In this document: positions 53,230 to 61,498 of the stretch, in pieces | How the letters are laid out: the number at the start of each line of letters is the position of its first letter | Numbering within the stretch: position 1 is the first letter of the stretch | NCBI GenBank assembly: GCA_947488175.1 | Contig: CANKYO010000004.1 | Coordinates: 461,553-525,552, forward strand | Source of the DNA: an uncultured Paracoccaceae bacterium | Lineage (GTDB): Bacteria; Pseudomonadota; Alphaproteobacteria; Rhodobacterales; Rhodobacteraceae | Direction of reading: 5' to 3' | DNA: 64,000 nt | Translations under genes and position numbers: made by a program | Notes under the pieces: model-generated | Told to the model about the DNA's origin: nothing | Database searches by the model: none | The model's input: only the letters and a program-made list of their open reading frames with translations

Positions 53230-54618
53230 ATGTCCGGCCGAATCCTGATCATTGATACCGTTGCAACGAACCGCATCGTGTTGAAAGTAAAAATGCTGGC
53301 CGCCCAATTCTCTGTCGATGCCTGTTCCAGCCGGATCGAGGCCGAGGCGATCATTTCCACCAACCGCCCCGACCTGATTCTCATTAATCTGTCTGACCCG
53401 GTCGAGGATCGGCACGAGTTCTGCCGCACCCTGAAAAACGATCCGCAGACATCCGGCATTGCCGTGATCGCCGTAGGTGTAGCCGATACATCCAAGGCCC
53501 GGTTTGCCGCCCTTGATGTCGGCGCCGATGACGTGTTGCCGCGCCCGATGAATGACACGCTGCTGCTGGCGCGTATCCGCAGCCTTTTGCGCGTACGTAG
53601 CGCCAGCCAGGAACTGCTGCTGCGCGACAGCACCAGCCGCGCGCTGGGTTTCGAAGAGGCGAACGCGCTGTTCGAAACAGCCGCCCATGTCGCCCTTTTG
53701 TCGCCAGAGGATATGCAGGACGGCAATTTGCTGACCATGCTGGGCAAGGGGCTTGGCCAGCCGGTTCGCACATTGTCGACAGCCGGGGTCCTGAAGGCAA
53801 CGGCCGTCACGCCGGTGCCCGATCTATTTGTCATTGACGCATCGTCGGACACCAGCCAGCACGCCTTGTTCCGGCTTGTCTCGGACTTGCGGTCGCGGTC
53901 CGAAACCCGGCAATCGACCCAGCTGATCGTGGTCCCTCATGGGGAACCCGACATGGCGGCCATGTTTCTTGATCTGGGCGCCGATGACATCGTCACCAGC
54001 GGCACCTCGCAAGGTGAATTGTCGTTGCGGGCCAAGGCGTTGATCCGGCGCAAGCTGTTGCATGACCGGCTGCGCGATACCGTGCGCAACGGGCTGCATG
54101 CCGCCGTGACTGACCCGCTGACCGGGCTATACAACAGGCGCTATGTGGAATCACACCTGACCCGGCTCGCCGAACAGTCGCGCGGGTCAGGGCGCGAACT
54201 GGCGGTGATGATGCTGGATATCGACCACTTCAAATCCGTGAATGACACCTATGGGCACGCGGCTGGCGACAAGGTGCTGGTGCAACTGGCCGACCGGCTG
54301 CGCGAAAACCTGCGCGCGATTGATCTGGTCGCCCGCGTCGGCGGTGAAGAATTTCTGGTCGCCATGCCGCGCACCAGCGCGGTGCAGGCCCGCAACGCGG
54401 CCAACCGGCTGCGCAGGCTGGTCAATTGCCGCCCCTTTGATTTGGGCAATGGCGGGCCAAAGCTGCGGGTCACCGCATCGGTCGGTGTTGCTGTCAGCGG
54501 CCAGAACGGGATGCATCAGACAGAACTGACGCGCATGTGCGATCAGGCAGATGCCGCCCTTTACGCGGCCAAATCCGCCGGGCGCGATCAGGTGGCACTC
54601 AGCAAATCAGCCGCCTGA
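53230..54618 (+). CDS. PleD-like diguanylate cyclase with degenerate receiver domains
   Basis: A 462-residue REC-REC-GGDEF protein that makes c-di-GMP. GGDEF active site RVGGEEF is near 370, and the inhibitory I-site RAID sits five residues before it, so feedback control is retained. REC1 has LILINLSDP, with Asn at the usual phospho-Asp position and only one acidic residue in IIDTVA. REC2 keeps an Asp at that position (LFVIDASSD) but lacks the N-terminal acidic pair. Phosphorylation control may therefore differ from Caulobacter PleD, with dimerisation by other means. No kinase adjacent. Confidence 0.88.
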   Translation: MSGRILIIDTVATNRIVLKVKMLAAQFSVDACSSRIEAEAIISTNRPDLILINLSDPVEDRHEFCRTLKNDPQTSGIAVIAVGVADTSKARFAALDVGADDVLPRPMNDTLLLARIRSLLRVRSASQELLLRDSTSRALGFEEANALFETAAHVALLSPEDMQDGNLLTMLGKGLGQPVRTLSTAGVLKATAVTPVPDLFVIDASSDTSQHALFRLVSDLRSRSETRQSTQLIVVPHGEPDMAAMFLDLGADDIVTSGTSQGELSLRAKALIRRKLLHDRLRDTVRNGLHAAVTDPLTGLYNRRYVESHLTRLAEQSRGSGRELAVMMLDIDHFKSVNDTYGHAAGDKVLVQLADRLRENLRAIDLVARVGGEEFLVAMPRTSAVQARNAANRLRRLVNCRPFDLGNGGPKLRVTASVGVAVSGQNGMHQTELTRMCDQADAALYAAKSAGRDQVALSKSAA

Positions 54619-55086
54619 GCGGCGCTCGCGCAGCGGGCGCGACAACTCCTGCTCCAGAATATCGGCAAATGCGGCACGCCGTTCCGGCGACATCGCCGTG
54701 ATCTGGTCAATGAACGCCTCCTGCGCCGCGTTCTGGATGTCGCCCAGGCGCGCACGTTGCTCTGCGATCACGTCGCGCAGGGCGTCGGGGTTGAACGGAT
54801 CCTGCCGCAAACTGGCAATCATCAGGGCCGTCTGGGCGCGCATCTCGCCCCGGCGCAGGCCGGTATCCCGGCGCAAGGCCATGCCGATGGCGCGCCGTTC
54901 CTGCGGATCAAGGGCGCGCGCCACCGGACCAAGCCCCAGATCGAACGCCCGTGGCGGTCCGTCACCCAGACGCCCCGACGCCACAGCCCCCACAACCAGC
55001 CCCACAACCGCCAGGTTAAGCGCCAGCGAGATCACAAAGATCATTCGCCACAGGCGCGACGGCTTGCTGCTTACCGGTTCAGCCAT
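54607..55086 (-). CDS. Periplasmic heavy-metal sensor-like protein (CnrR/Spy type)
   Basis: A 159-residue protein with an N-terminal membrane anchor (IFVISLALNLAVVGLVVGAVA). The periplasmic helical hairpin has ARALDPQERRAIGMALRRDTG and ITAMSPERRAAFADILEQEL (LTxxQ/SPERR-type repeats of the CnrR/Spy/CpxP group). It is the last gene of an operon with an ECF sigma factor and a putative anti-sigma, where it may sense periplasmic metal or stress. It overlaps the 3' end of the cyclase gene by 12 bases. Confidence 0.75.
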   Translation of the reverse strand: MAEPVSSKPSRLWRMIFVISLALNLAVVGLVVGAVASGRLGDGPPRAFDLGLGPVARALDPQERRAIGMALRRDTGLRRGEMRAQTALMIASLRQDPFNPDALRDVIAEQRARLGDIQNAAQEAFIDQITAMSPERRAAFADILEQELSRPLRERRSGG

Positions 55087-55444
55087 CCGCAAACCCCTCA
55101 CCTGTCAGAAAATCAGCGCCGGAAAACAGATCGATCGAAACAACATCGCCCGTTAATCCTGCCGCAAACTCATCGACCACAGCCGGGGGCGCCATGCCAA
55201 ACCAGAGACCCGCAATGGTTGCTGCGGTCAGCGTCCCTATCGCCGGCCATCCGCCGACCAGATCCAAAAACCGGAACCAAAAACCGGGGGCGCGGGGCGC
55301 CACATCTGCCGGTTTCGACTGCTGCATCGCATCCGCATCCGCCAGCACGCGCGCCATCAGATCATTGGATACAGCCGGTTTCACGTCCCGCGCCTGCGTG
55401 AACAGATCATCCAGCATTTTGTCATTCGGGTCAGTCATCATCAT
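55079..55444 (-). CDS. Putative anti-sigma / single-pass membrane protein
   Basis: A 121-residue protein. The cytosolic N-terminal ~70 residues (DDLFTQARDVKPAVSNDLMARVLADA) form helices as in anti-sigma domains but without a zinc motif. A hydrophobic helix (WPAIGTLTAATIAGLWFG) and a short acidic periplasmic tail follow. It overlaps both neighbours (sigma gene by 14 bases, sensor gene by 8), supporting a functional set. The anti-sigma role is inferred from position. Confidence 0.6.
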   Translation of the reverse strand: MMMTDPNDKMLDDLFTQARDVKPAVSNDLMARVLADADAMQQSKPADVAPRAPGFWFRFLDLVGGWPAIGTLTAATIAGLWFGMAPPAVVDEFAAGLTGDVVSIDLFSGADFLTGEGFADG

Positions 55445-56018
55445 ACCCCAGTTCTGCCTTTCGCCCGGCCATGATATCGGCCAGGGCCCGTTTGCCGCGC
55501 GCTGTCAGACTTTCCACCGACCGCACGCTGATGTCCATGATTTGCGCAATCTCGGGGTTGGACAGCCCCTCAAGGTGACGCAGCGCCACCGCCTGTGCCT
55601 GCCGGTCCGGCAACTGGGCCAATGCATCCGACAGGGCGCGCATCCGCAGATCGGTCTGCATCCGGGCGGTAACACTGGGCGTGCCATCCACCGGTTCGGC
55701 CACCTGATCCAGCGACATCGCCCCGCGCCGTTTGCGCAGCCGGTCGGTACACAGATTGGCCACCACCCTGTACATCCAAGTGCTGACCTGCGCTTCGCCC
55801 TGCCGCCAGTCGGGCGCGATTTTCCATAGCCGCATCATCGCCTCCTGCGCCACATCTTCGGCCTCGGCGTGATCAGACAACATGCGCGTGGCCTGTGCCA
55901 GCACACGCGGCAACAGCCGGGCCGCCAGATCGGTGGCCGCCTGACCATCGCCATTGGCAAAGGCCACCAGCAAAGCGGCGTCGGACACCGGGGTCGCGGG
56001 ATCGGGTGCTGCTGTCAT
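55431..56018 (-). CDS. ECF-type RNA polymerase sigma factor
   Basis: A 195-residue sigma factor. Region 2 has LSDHAEAEDVAQEAMMRLWK and VSTWMYRVVANLCTDRLRKRRG; region 4 has LPDRQAQAVALRHLEGLSNPEIAQIMDISVRSVESLTARGKRAL. There is no region 1 or 3. Upstream is an EF-hand gene and downstream the putative anti-sigma. Targets unknown; such operons usually autoregulate. Confidence 0.93.
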   Translation of the reverse strand: MTAAPDPATPVSDAALLVAFANGDGQAATDLAARLLPRVLAQATRMLSDHAEAEDVAQEAMMRLWKIAPDWRQGEAQVSTWMYRVVANLCTDRLRKRRGAMSLDQVAEPVDGTPSVTARMQTDLRMRALSDALAQLPDRQAQAVALRHLEGLSNPEIAQIMDISVRSVESLTARGKRALADIMAGRKAELGYDDD

Positions 56019-56092
56019 GTCTCGCTTTGCTAGCCAGATCAGGGCGCCAAGTCCATCGGCAGGGGGTGAGGCGCCCCCCGCCGATGCCCGGA

Positions 56093-56575
56093 TCAGTTGC
56101 GGCCGCGGGGGCCATTGCCATTACCACGGCGACCGCCGCCGTCACGGTCTCGTCCACCGCGCCGTTCCTTTGCCGCGGCGAATTCATCTTCTGAAATCGC
56201 ACCATCGTCATCGGCATCGGCACGGTCGAACATCTCCGCCATCCGGTCACCGCCGCGTGCCTGCAACTCGGATTGTTGCAGCAGGCCATCACCATTCGTG
56301 TCCAGCCGCTCCAGCATGCGGGCCGCGCGTTCCGATACGCGCTCGGCCCCTGCAGCCTCCAGTTCTTCTGCAGACAAGGCACCGTCGCCATTGGTATCAC
56401 GGGCGGCAAACCGGGCCGCACCTTGCGCCTGCAGCTCTTCCAGTGTCACGACACCATCACCATTGGCATCCAGTGTCGTAAAATCCGGGCGCTCGCGGGG
56501 GGCTTGGGCCTCAACCGCGCCAGCGGCCATCACCGTGCCCGACAAAAGGGCCATCATCAAAAGTCGCGTTTTCAT
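56093..56575 (-). CDS. Secreted EF-hand protein
   Basis: A 160-residue protein with a signal peptide (~1-24) and four EF-hand loops (DANGDGVVTLEE, DTNGDGALSAEE, DTNGDGLLQQSE, DADDDGAISEDE). It has a Gly/Arg/Asp-rich tail (GGRDRDGGGRRGNGNGPRG). It binds calcium in the periplasm or outside. It is the leading gene of the sigma-factor operon, 74 bases before the sigma start, and could buffer or sense calcium. Confidence 0.9.
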   Translation of the reverse strand: MKTRLLMMALLSGTVMAAGAVEAQAPRERPDFTTLDANGDGVVTLEELQAQGAARFAARDTNGDGALSAEELEAAGAERVSERAARMLERLDTNGDGLLQQSELQARGGDRMAEMFDRADADDDGAISEDEFAAAKERRGGRDRDGGGRRGNGNGPRGRN

Positions 56576-56787
56576 TCCTGTATCCTTACTTTTTTGGTTC
56601 ATCGCAGCGCGTCTTGGCTGCTGACCCTCCTTCAACGGATACCGGGGGAATTTCCGTCGCGGATTTTTGCGAGAATGCGCTTACCCCAACGCCAACCCTG
56701 TGACACGCAGACGCAAAACCGCTCTGCCCCCTTTCAAATTCCGCGTTGATGGGCCATGACGCATCCATCAGACCCGGAGTGCCGCAG

Positions 56788-57177
56788 ATGTCAGACGCCC
56801 AGACCAACCCGCAGGAACGGCCCATGAAACCCGCCATCTGGCACGGGCTGCGCCGCCGCTGCCCCAGTTGCGGCGACGGGGCCTTGTTCGAAGGCTATCT
56901 GAAAGTCACCCATGACTGCCCTGTCTGTCAGGAAGAACTGCACCATCATCGCGCCGATGATGGTCCGGCTTACCTCACGATCCTGCTGGTCGCGCATATC
57001 CTTGGCTTTGCCATGCATTTCATGTGGGTCCAGTTTCGTCCTGACCCTTTGGTGATGGGGACGATTTTGGCGGTTGGCGCGGTGGCCCTGTCGCTTTACC
57101 TTCTGCCAAGGCTCAAGGGGATGGTCGTTGGCATCCAGTGGGCAAAGCGCATGCATGGGTTCGGACAAAAGGTCTGA
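56788..57177 (+). CDS. DUF983 membrane protein
   Basis: A 129-residue protein. An N-terminal zinc-finger-like region has RRCPSCGDGALFEGYLKV and CPVC; two hydrophobic helices follow (YLTILLVAHILGFAMHFMW and MGTILAVGAVALSLYLLP). This is the DUF983 pattern, widely found in alphaproteobacteria near respiratory and NUDIX genes. Function unknown. Starts at the ATG at 56788; 17 bases separate it from the NUDIX gene. Confidence 0.88.
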   Translation: MSDAQTNPQERPMKPAIWHGLRRRCPSCGDGALFEGYLKVTHDCPVCQEELHHHRADDGPAYLTILLVAHILGFAMHFMWVQFRPDPLVMGTILAVGAVALSLYLLPRLKGMVVGIQWAKRMHGFGQKV

Positions 57178-57194
57178 CCCGTCAGGGGAAAGAC

Positions 57195-57872
57195 ATGGAC
57201 AAGACTGACATTCGTGATGCGGCCACCATCATCGTGTTGCGTGACCCGCACAGGGCACCGGCGGTGCTCATGGGCCAGCGAGGCAAGGATGCGGCGTTCA
57301 TGCCGGGCAAATTCGTCTTTCCCGGCGGGGCGGTGGATACCAATGATGCGATGGTGCCGATCACACCGCTGGACAAGCTCCATAGCAAACGCTTGACCGA
57401 AGAAAGCCACCTGACGCCGCAGACCCTCGCCGCCGCTGCGATCCGTGAACTCTGGGAAGAAACCGGTCAGATCATCGGGCACAAGGCCAAATGGCGCGAT
57501 GCCCCCAAAGGCTGGCGCGGTTTCGCCACCGCTGGATACCAACCCAATGGGGCCGCCCTCGAATTCTTCTTTCGCGCTGTAACCCCCAAGGGACGCACCC
57601 GCCGGTTTGACGCGCGGTTCTTTCTGACCCGCGCTGACGATCTGGTCACCAACCCCGATGATTTCGGCGGGGCCGAGGATGAACTGGCCCACCTGCAATG
57701 GGTACCCCTGGCAGAGGCACGCAATTTCGATCTGCCCTTCATTACGCAGGTGGTTCTGGCCGAACTGGGCGGGCGGATCAAACGGGGCGAACCTGCCTCA
57801 AGCGTGCCGTTTTTCCGAAATGACGATGAGAAGAACCTGATCTCGCGGCTGGGCAACCGCAGCCTGCTTTAG
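57195..57872 (+). CDS. NUDIX hydrolase
   Basis: A 225-residue NUDIX enzyme (MutT-like fold) cleaving a nucleoside-diphosphate derivative. The Nudix box is partly split: GKFVFPGGAVD near 40 and AAAAIRELWEETGQII near 85. The middle insertion has LHSKRLTEESHLTP. AGGGGAAAGAC precedes the ATG. The stop overlaps the EamA stop by 4 bases (convergent). Substrate unknown. Confidence 0.85.
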   Translation: MDKTDIRDAATIIVLRDPHRAPAVLMGQRGKDAAFMPGKFVFPGGAVDTNDAMVPITPLDKLHSKRLTEESHLTPQTLAAAAIRELWEETGQIIGHKAKWRDAPKGWRGFATAGYQPNGAALEFFFRAVTPKGRTRRFDARFFLTRADDLVTNPDDFGGAEDELAHLQWVPLAEARNFDLPFITQVVLAELGGRIKRGEPASSVPFFRNDDEKNLISRLGNRSLL

Positions 57873-58771
57873 GTTACAAGCACAAGCATGACGATACTCG
57901 CCGTCAGCAGCAGCAATCCCTGCCATTCGCGCCGGTCGATCCGTTCGCCAAACACGAACGCACCGATGATCAGCGAAAACACCAGTTCGACCTGCCCGAC
58001 CGCGTTCACATAAGCCGCGTTCTGCAACGTGTAGGCCATGAACCAACAGATCGACCCAACCATACTGGTCAGCCCCACCAACGCGGCCACGCGCCAGACC
58101 CGCAACACCAGACTGATCTGCCCCCGCTCGCGCCACGCCAGCCAAGCCGCCATGGTGATTGTCTGAAACGCCGTCACATAGGCCAGAGTAATAATCGCCC
58201 GGTAAAAGAAATCACCATCGCCCAGCGACAGCGACGCGCCGCGATAGCCATTGCCAGAGATCGCAAACAGCATCCCCGCGCCCAGCCCCAGCGCCGTGGC
58301 GCGGTTGAAAATCCGGCGATGCCACGCGCCCACCCCATCCGGCGGGTCCGACAACAGCAGAACCCCCGTCAGTCCCAGGCACATCGCCCCGATAGCAGGC
58401 CAAGAGAACACATCGCCCAGCACCAAAAACCCGACAGCAGCGCTCAGCAGCACCTCGGTCTTCTTGAACGTGATCCCGACCGCAAAGTTGCGATGCGCAA
58501 AGAGCGCCACCACACACATCGTCGCCAATATCTGCGACGTGCCGCCCGCCAGCATGTAAGGCCAGAACGCAGGCGGGATCTGCGGCGCGCCCTGCCCGCT
58601 GCTTTTTGCATAGACAATCGCAATGACGGCAACCAAAGGCGAGGAATAGATGAACCGGGCAAAGGTCGCACCCGCGGTCGACAATTGCGTCGCCTTCAAA
58701 TGCTTTTGCAGCATGAAACGCAGTGACTGCGCAAAGGCCGCCGCCATGGTGATGGGGATCCAAAGCTCCAT
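57869..58771 (-). CDS. EamA/DMT-family transporter
   Basis: A 300-residue inner-membrane carrier with ten helices in two EamA repeats (LKATQLSTAGATFARFIYSSPLV, VGITFKKTEVLLSAAVGFL; then GSICWFMAYTLQNAAYVNAVGQVELVFSLIIGAFVFGE). The PF00892-like signature at the end of each repeat is visible. Likely exports or imports a small metabolite; substrate not assigned. Confidence 0.85.
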   Translation of the reverse strand: MELWIPITMAAAFAQSLRFMLQKHLKATQLSTAGATFARFIYSSPLVAVIAIVYAKSSGQGAPQIPPAFWPYMLAGGTSQILATMCVVALFAHRNFAVGITFKKTEVLLSAAVGFLVLGDVFSWPAIGAMCLGLTGVLLLSDPPDGVGAWHRRIFNRATALGLGAGMLFAISGNGYRGASLSLGDGDFFYRAIITLAYVTAFQTITMAAWLAWRERGQISLVLRVWRVAALVGLTSMVGSICWFMAYTLQNAAYVNAVGQVELVFSLIIGAFVFGERIDRREWQGLLLLTASIVMLVLVT

Positions 58772-58844
58772 GAAAACCGCTATGCCCCTGGAATCAGGGA
58801 AAGACTAGGGGGAATGACATGGCAAGCATTTGCGAGTTTCCCGC

Positions 58845-59237
58845 CTATTCCTCGCCCCGACCCTTCGCGTCACGATCGCGCCCGTAGCCTCGGGTAGTCG
58901 GAAATGGCGGCAACCACCCTTCGCGCCGAATGACCCAGCACTCGTATGTCGGCCGGAATTGGTCGGTCGCGTCCAATGATCCAAGATGCAGTTCGACCTC
59001 GTCATCTGTGCGTGCAAAGACTGACGATCCGCAAACAGGGCAAAAATGCCGACCGGCATAGCTGCGTGTCTCACCCTCGACTGTCACCGCGTCCTGCGGA
59101 AATACCGCCGCGGCATAGAACAACGCGCCGTGATGCTTGCGACAGTCAAGGCAATGACAAACACCCACCCGGTATGGCGCGCCCGAAGCAGAAAATCTGA
59201 CGCGACCACAAAGACAACCGCCCGTATATCGATCCAT
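58845..59237 (-). CDS. GFA-family (glutathione-dependent formaldehyde-activating) protein
   Basis: A 130-residue protein with zinc ligands of the GFA fold: GGCLCGRVRFSASG, CHCLDCRKHHGA and FCPVCGSSVFA. The family includes Gfa of Paracoccus, but most members have unknown substrates. The basic tail is typical. It is adjacent to the carnitine operon on the same strand, 28 bases after it, and may be co-transcribed. Confidence 0.88.
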   Translation of the reverse strand: MDRYTGGCLCGRVRFSASGAPYRVGVCHCLDCRKHHGALFYAAAVFPQDAVTVEGETRSYAGRHFCPVCGSSVFARTDDEVELHLGSLDATDQFRPTYECWVIRREGWLPPFPTTRGYGRDRDAKGRGEE

Positions 59238-59264
59238 GCTTCGTCTCCGTCAGTGTCGTAACGC

Positions 59265-60719
59265 TCAACGCACCCCCACCGCTGCCCCGGCGCCGTCAGG
59301 GCGCGGCAATGCGGCATGAGCGGCCGCAACGCGCCCCAATGGCACAGCGACCCTGTCATCCGGTTCACAGGCGCGCCGTGTCTCCAAACTTACATGCAGC
59401 AGGAAATGTTCGCCGGTGGCCAACTCGCGGTCCCCTTCAAACATCCGGTGGAACAGATGCATCTTCTTGCCCTCGCCCTGCAACACCTGCGTTTCCACCC
59501 GGATCATCGCCCCGGCATGGACCTCGTCCAGATGCCGGATATGGGTTTCAGCGGTGAAAAAGCTGGACCCGCTGGCGATATAATCCGTATCGCACCCCAC
59601 CAGCCACATCATCCGGTCCGTGGCATCGCCAAAGGCCTGCAGATATTTCGCTTCGTTCATGTGGCCGTTGTAATCGGTCCAATCGAGGGGCACGACACGT
59701 TCAACCGTCACAATCGGCCGGGTCAGATCATCGGGCAGGGCGATCTGCCCGGTCAGCCGCGCATCATGCGCTTTCAGCAGCGCACCTGCCCCCCAATCCT
59801 GCGTCTTCAGCCCGCGCAGGATGGTAACAAGATTATTGTCGCGGGCGCGTTCGAGCTCGCGGATACTCAGGTGACCAGATTGCGCATCCGATTGCCCCGC
59901 CACCTGATCAATCAAGTCGTCGGTCAGTTCCGGCACATCCATCAGCTTGGTCCATGGCCACTCCAGGCATGGGCCAAACTGTTCGATGAAATGGCGCATA
60001 CCGGCCTCACCCCCGGCGATCCGATACGTCTCGAACAGGCCCATCTGCGCCCAGCGCAGGCCAAACCCGTAACGGATGGCATTGTCGATTTCCTCGGTCG
60101 TGGCGATCCCGTCCTTGATCAGCCACAGCGCCTCGCGCCAGACCGCCTCAAGAAACCGGTCGGCGATATGGGCGTCAATCTCGGCGCGCACATGCAGGGG
60201 ATACATACCGATGTCGGTCAGGATATCCTTGGCCTGCTGCACAAACGCGGTCTGGTTTTTGTGGGTCGGCACCAGTTCTACCAGCGGCAGCAAGTAAACC
60301 GGGTTGAACGGATGCGCGACCACGATCTGTTCAGGACGGGTCGCACAGCCCTGCAATTCGGACGGTTTGAACCCGCTGGTCGATGACGCAATCACCGCCG
60401 CAGGGTCGCAGTGTTCCTGCACGGTCTGATACACCTTGCGCTTCAGGTCCAGCCGTTCCGGCACGCTTTCCTGTATCCAGACGGCACCCGCAACCGCGTC
60501 AGACATGGTATCGTAAAAACTCAGCGCGCCCTCCGGCGGCAACGCCACATCCGACAGCCCGGGCAGGGACCGGCGCGCATTGGCGATTACCTCACCAATC
60601 TTGCGCTCCGCCTCCGGATCAGGGTCAAAGACCCGCACATCCCATCCCATCAGCAAAAACCGGGCGGCCCAGCCGCCGCCGATCACACCACCGCCGATAA
60701 TGGCCGCCACCTGCGCCAT
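59265..60719 (-). CDS. Carnitine 3-dehydrogenase fused to betainyl-CoA thioesterase-like domain
   Basis: A 484-residue bifunctional enzyme. Residues ~1-315 are a 3-hydroxyacyl-CoA-dehydrogenase-type domain (IGGGVIGGGWAARFLLMG for NAD; SSTSGFKPSEL; VVAHPFNPVYLLPLVELV) that oxidises L-carnitine to 3-dehydrocarnitine. Residues ~325-470 are a hot-dog thioesterase (VPLDWTDYNGHMNEAKYLQ). In related bacteria this domain cleaves betainyl-CoA, giving glycine betaine. The BKACE enzyme linking both steps is in the same operon (61495-62403). Confidence 0.9.
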   Translation of the reverse strand: MAQVAAIIGGGVIGGGWAARFLLMGWDVRVFDPDPEAERKIGEVIANARRSLPGLSDVALPPEGALSFYDTMSDAVAGAVWIQESVPERLDLKRKVYQTVQEHCDPAAVIASSTSGFKPSELQGCATRPEQIVVAHPFNPVYLLPLVELVPTHKNQTAFVQQAKDILTDIGMYPLHVRAEIDAHIADRFLEAVWREALWLIKDGIATTEEIDNAIRYGFGLRWAQMGLFETYRIAGGEAGMRHFIEQFGPCLEWPWTKLMDVPELTDDLIDQVAGQSDAQSGHLSIRELERARDNNLVTILRGLKTQDWGAGALLKAHDARLTGQIALPDDLTRPIVTVERVVPLDWTDYNGHMNEAKYLQAFGDATDRMMWLVGCDTDYIASGSSFFTAETHIRHLDEVHAGAMIRVETQVLQGEGKKMHLFHRMFEGDRELATGEHFLLHVSLETRRACEPDDRVAVPLGRVAAAHAALPRPDGAGAAVGVR

Positions 60720-60722
60720 CGC

Positions 60723-60974
60723 CTAGCCCGCCGGATTGGAGGCGGGATTGTTGAACTCATCCACCGGCTGCGGCTCTCCGCGCACCTGCGGATCACAGGC
60801 AATCATCGACGTGCTTGAATCGCGGATGATCAGACCACCCTGCGCGCGGCATTGCTCAAACGTCATGGCATTGCCGATGACCATGAACTCGCGCGTGCCA
60901 CCACCACCGCCTAGACCGGGACCGCCTTCACAGGCGGCAAGCCCCATCACAGATCCCAAAATCAGACGTTTCAT
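60723..60974 (-). CDS. Small lipoprotein in the carnitine operon
   Basis: An 83-residue lipoprotein with lipobox LAAC (Cys 15) and a Gly-rich linker (GGPGLGGGGG). The conserved-looking end has TFEQCRAQGGLIIRDSSTSMIACDP. Three cysteines; one anchors lipid. Starts overlapping the lipocalin stop by 4 bases and ends three bases before the dehydrogenase. Function unknown; its position implies expression with carnitine use or a lipid-maintenance role. Confidence 0.75.
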   Translation of the reverse strand: MKRLILGSVMGLAACEGGPGLGGGGGTREFMVIGNAMTFEQCRAQGGLIIRDSSTSMIACDPQVRGEPQPVDEFNNPASNPAG

Positions 60975-61498
60975 TGGGACACCTCCATCAACCGGCTCAG
61001 ATCATATCCATTGAAACGCAGAATATCACGCGCTGCATTCAGCCGGTCCTGGGGGATCACCGGATCGCGGTTCAGGATCCAGCCCGACCTGCCATTCGGC
61101 GCGCCCACAACGGCGGTGCGATACCCATCGTCCGTCCACAAAACCCAGTAATCGGCGGCCACAAACGGGATACTATCAAACCGGACCTTCAAACGGCCCG
61201 GCCCCACGATTTCAGCCGTGCCTTCAATGCGGGATTTCTCACTGCCATCAGGATTGCGGCAGATATTCAGAACCGACAGCAAGCCATCGTCGCGCAGCCC
61301 GTATTCCACCGTGACCCCGACACATCCCGCCTCGAACGGGACAGGATAGCGGGCCACTTCGTACCATGTGCCGACATAACGCTCCGGCTCGAACACCGCC
61401 TTGGATGAAATCGGCGCATCGGTATCTCGATAGACCGAAAACAAGCCACCCTCAGACGCACATCCCGCCAACAGCAGGATCAGGGCCAGCGCCCTCAT
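60971..61498 (-). CDS. blc: Bacterial lipocalin (Blc type)
   Basis: A 175-residue outer-membrane-type lipoprotein (lipobox LAGC, Cys 13). The lipocalin signature GTWYEVARYPVPFE is near 45, followed by YWVLWTDDGYRTAVVGAPN and NRDPVIPQDRL. Blc proteins bind fatty acids or lysophospholipids. The start overlaps the BKACE stop by four bases (ATGA), an unusual partner for carnitine catabolism. Confidence 0.9.
   Translation of the reverse strand: MRALALILLLAGCASEGGLFSVYRDTDAPISSKAVFEPERYVGTWYEVARYPVPFEAGCVGVTVEYGLRDDGLLSVLNICRNPDGSEKSRIEGTAEIVGPGRLKVRFDSIPFVAADYWVLWTDDGYRTAVVGAPNGRSGWILNRDPVIPQDRLNAARDILRFNGYDLSRLMEVSQ

Noticed and set aside
59316..60386. 356-codon plus-strand frame
   Set aside because: Antisense to the carnitine dehydrogenase fusion; no family pattern.
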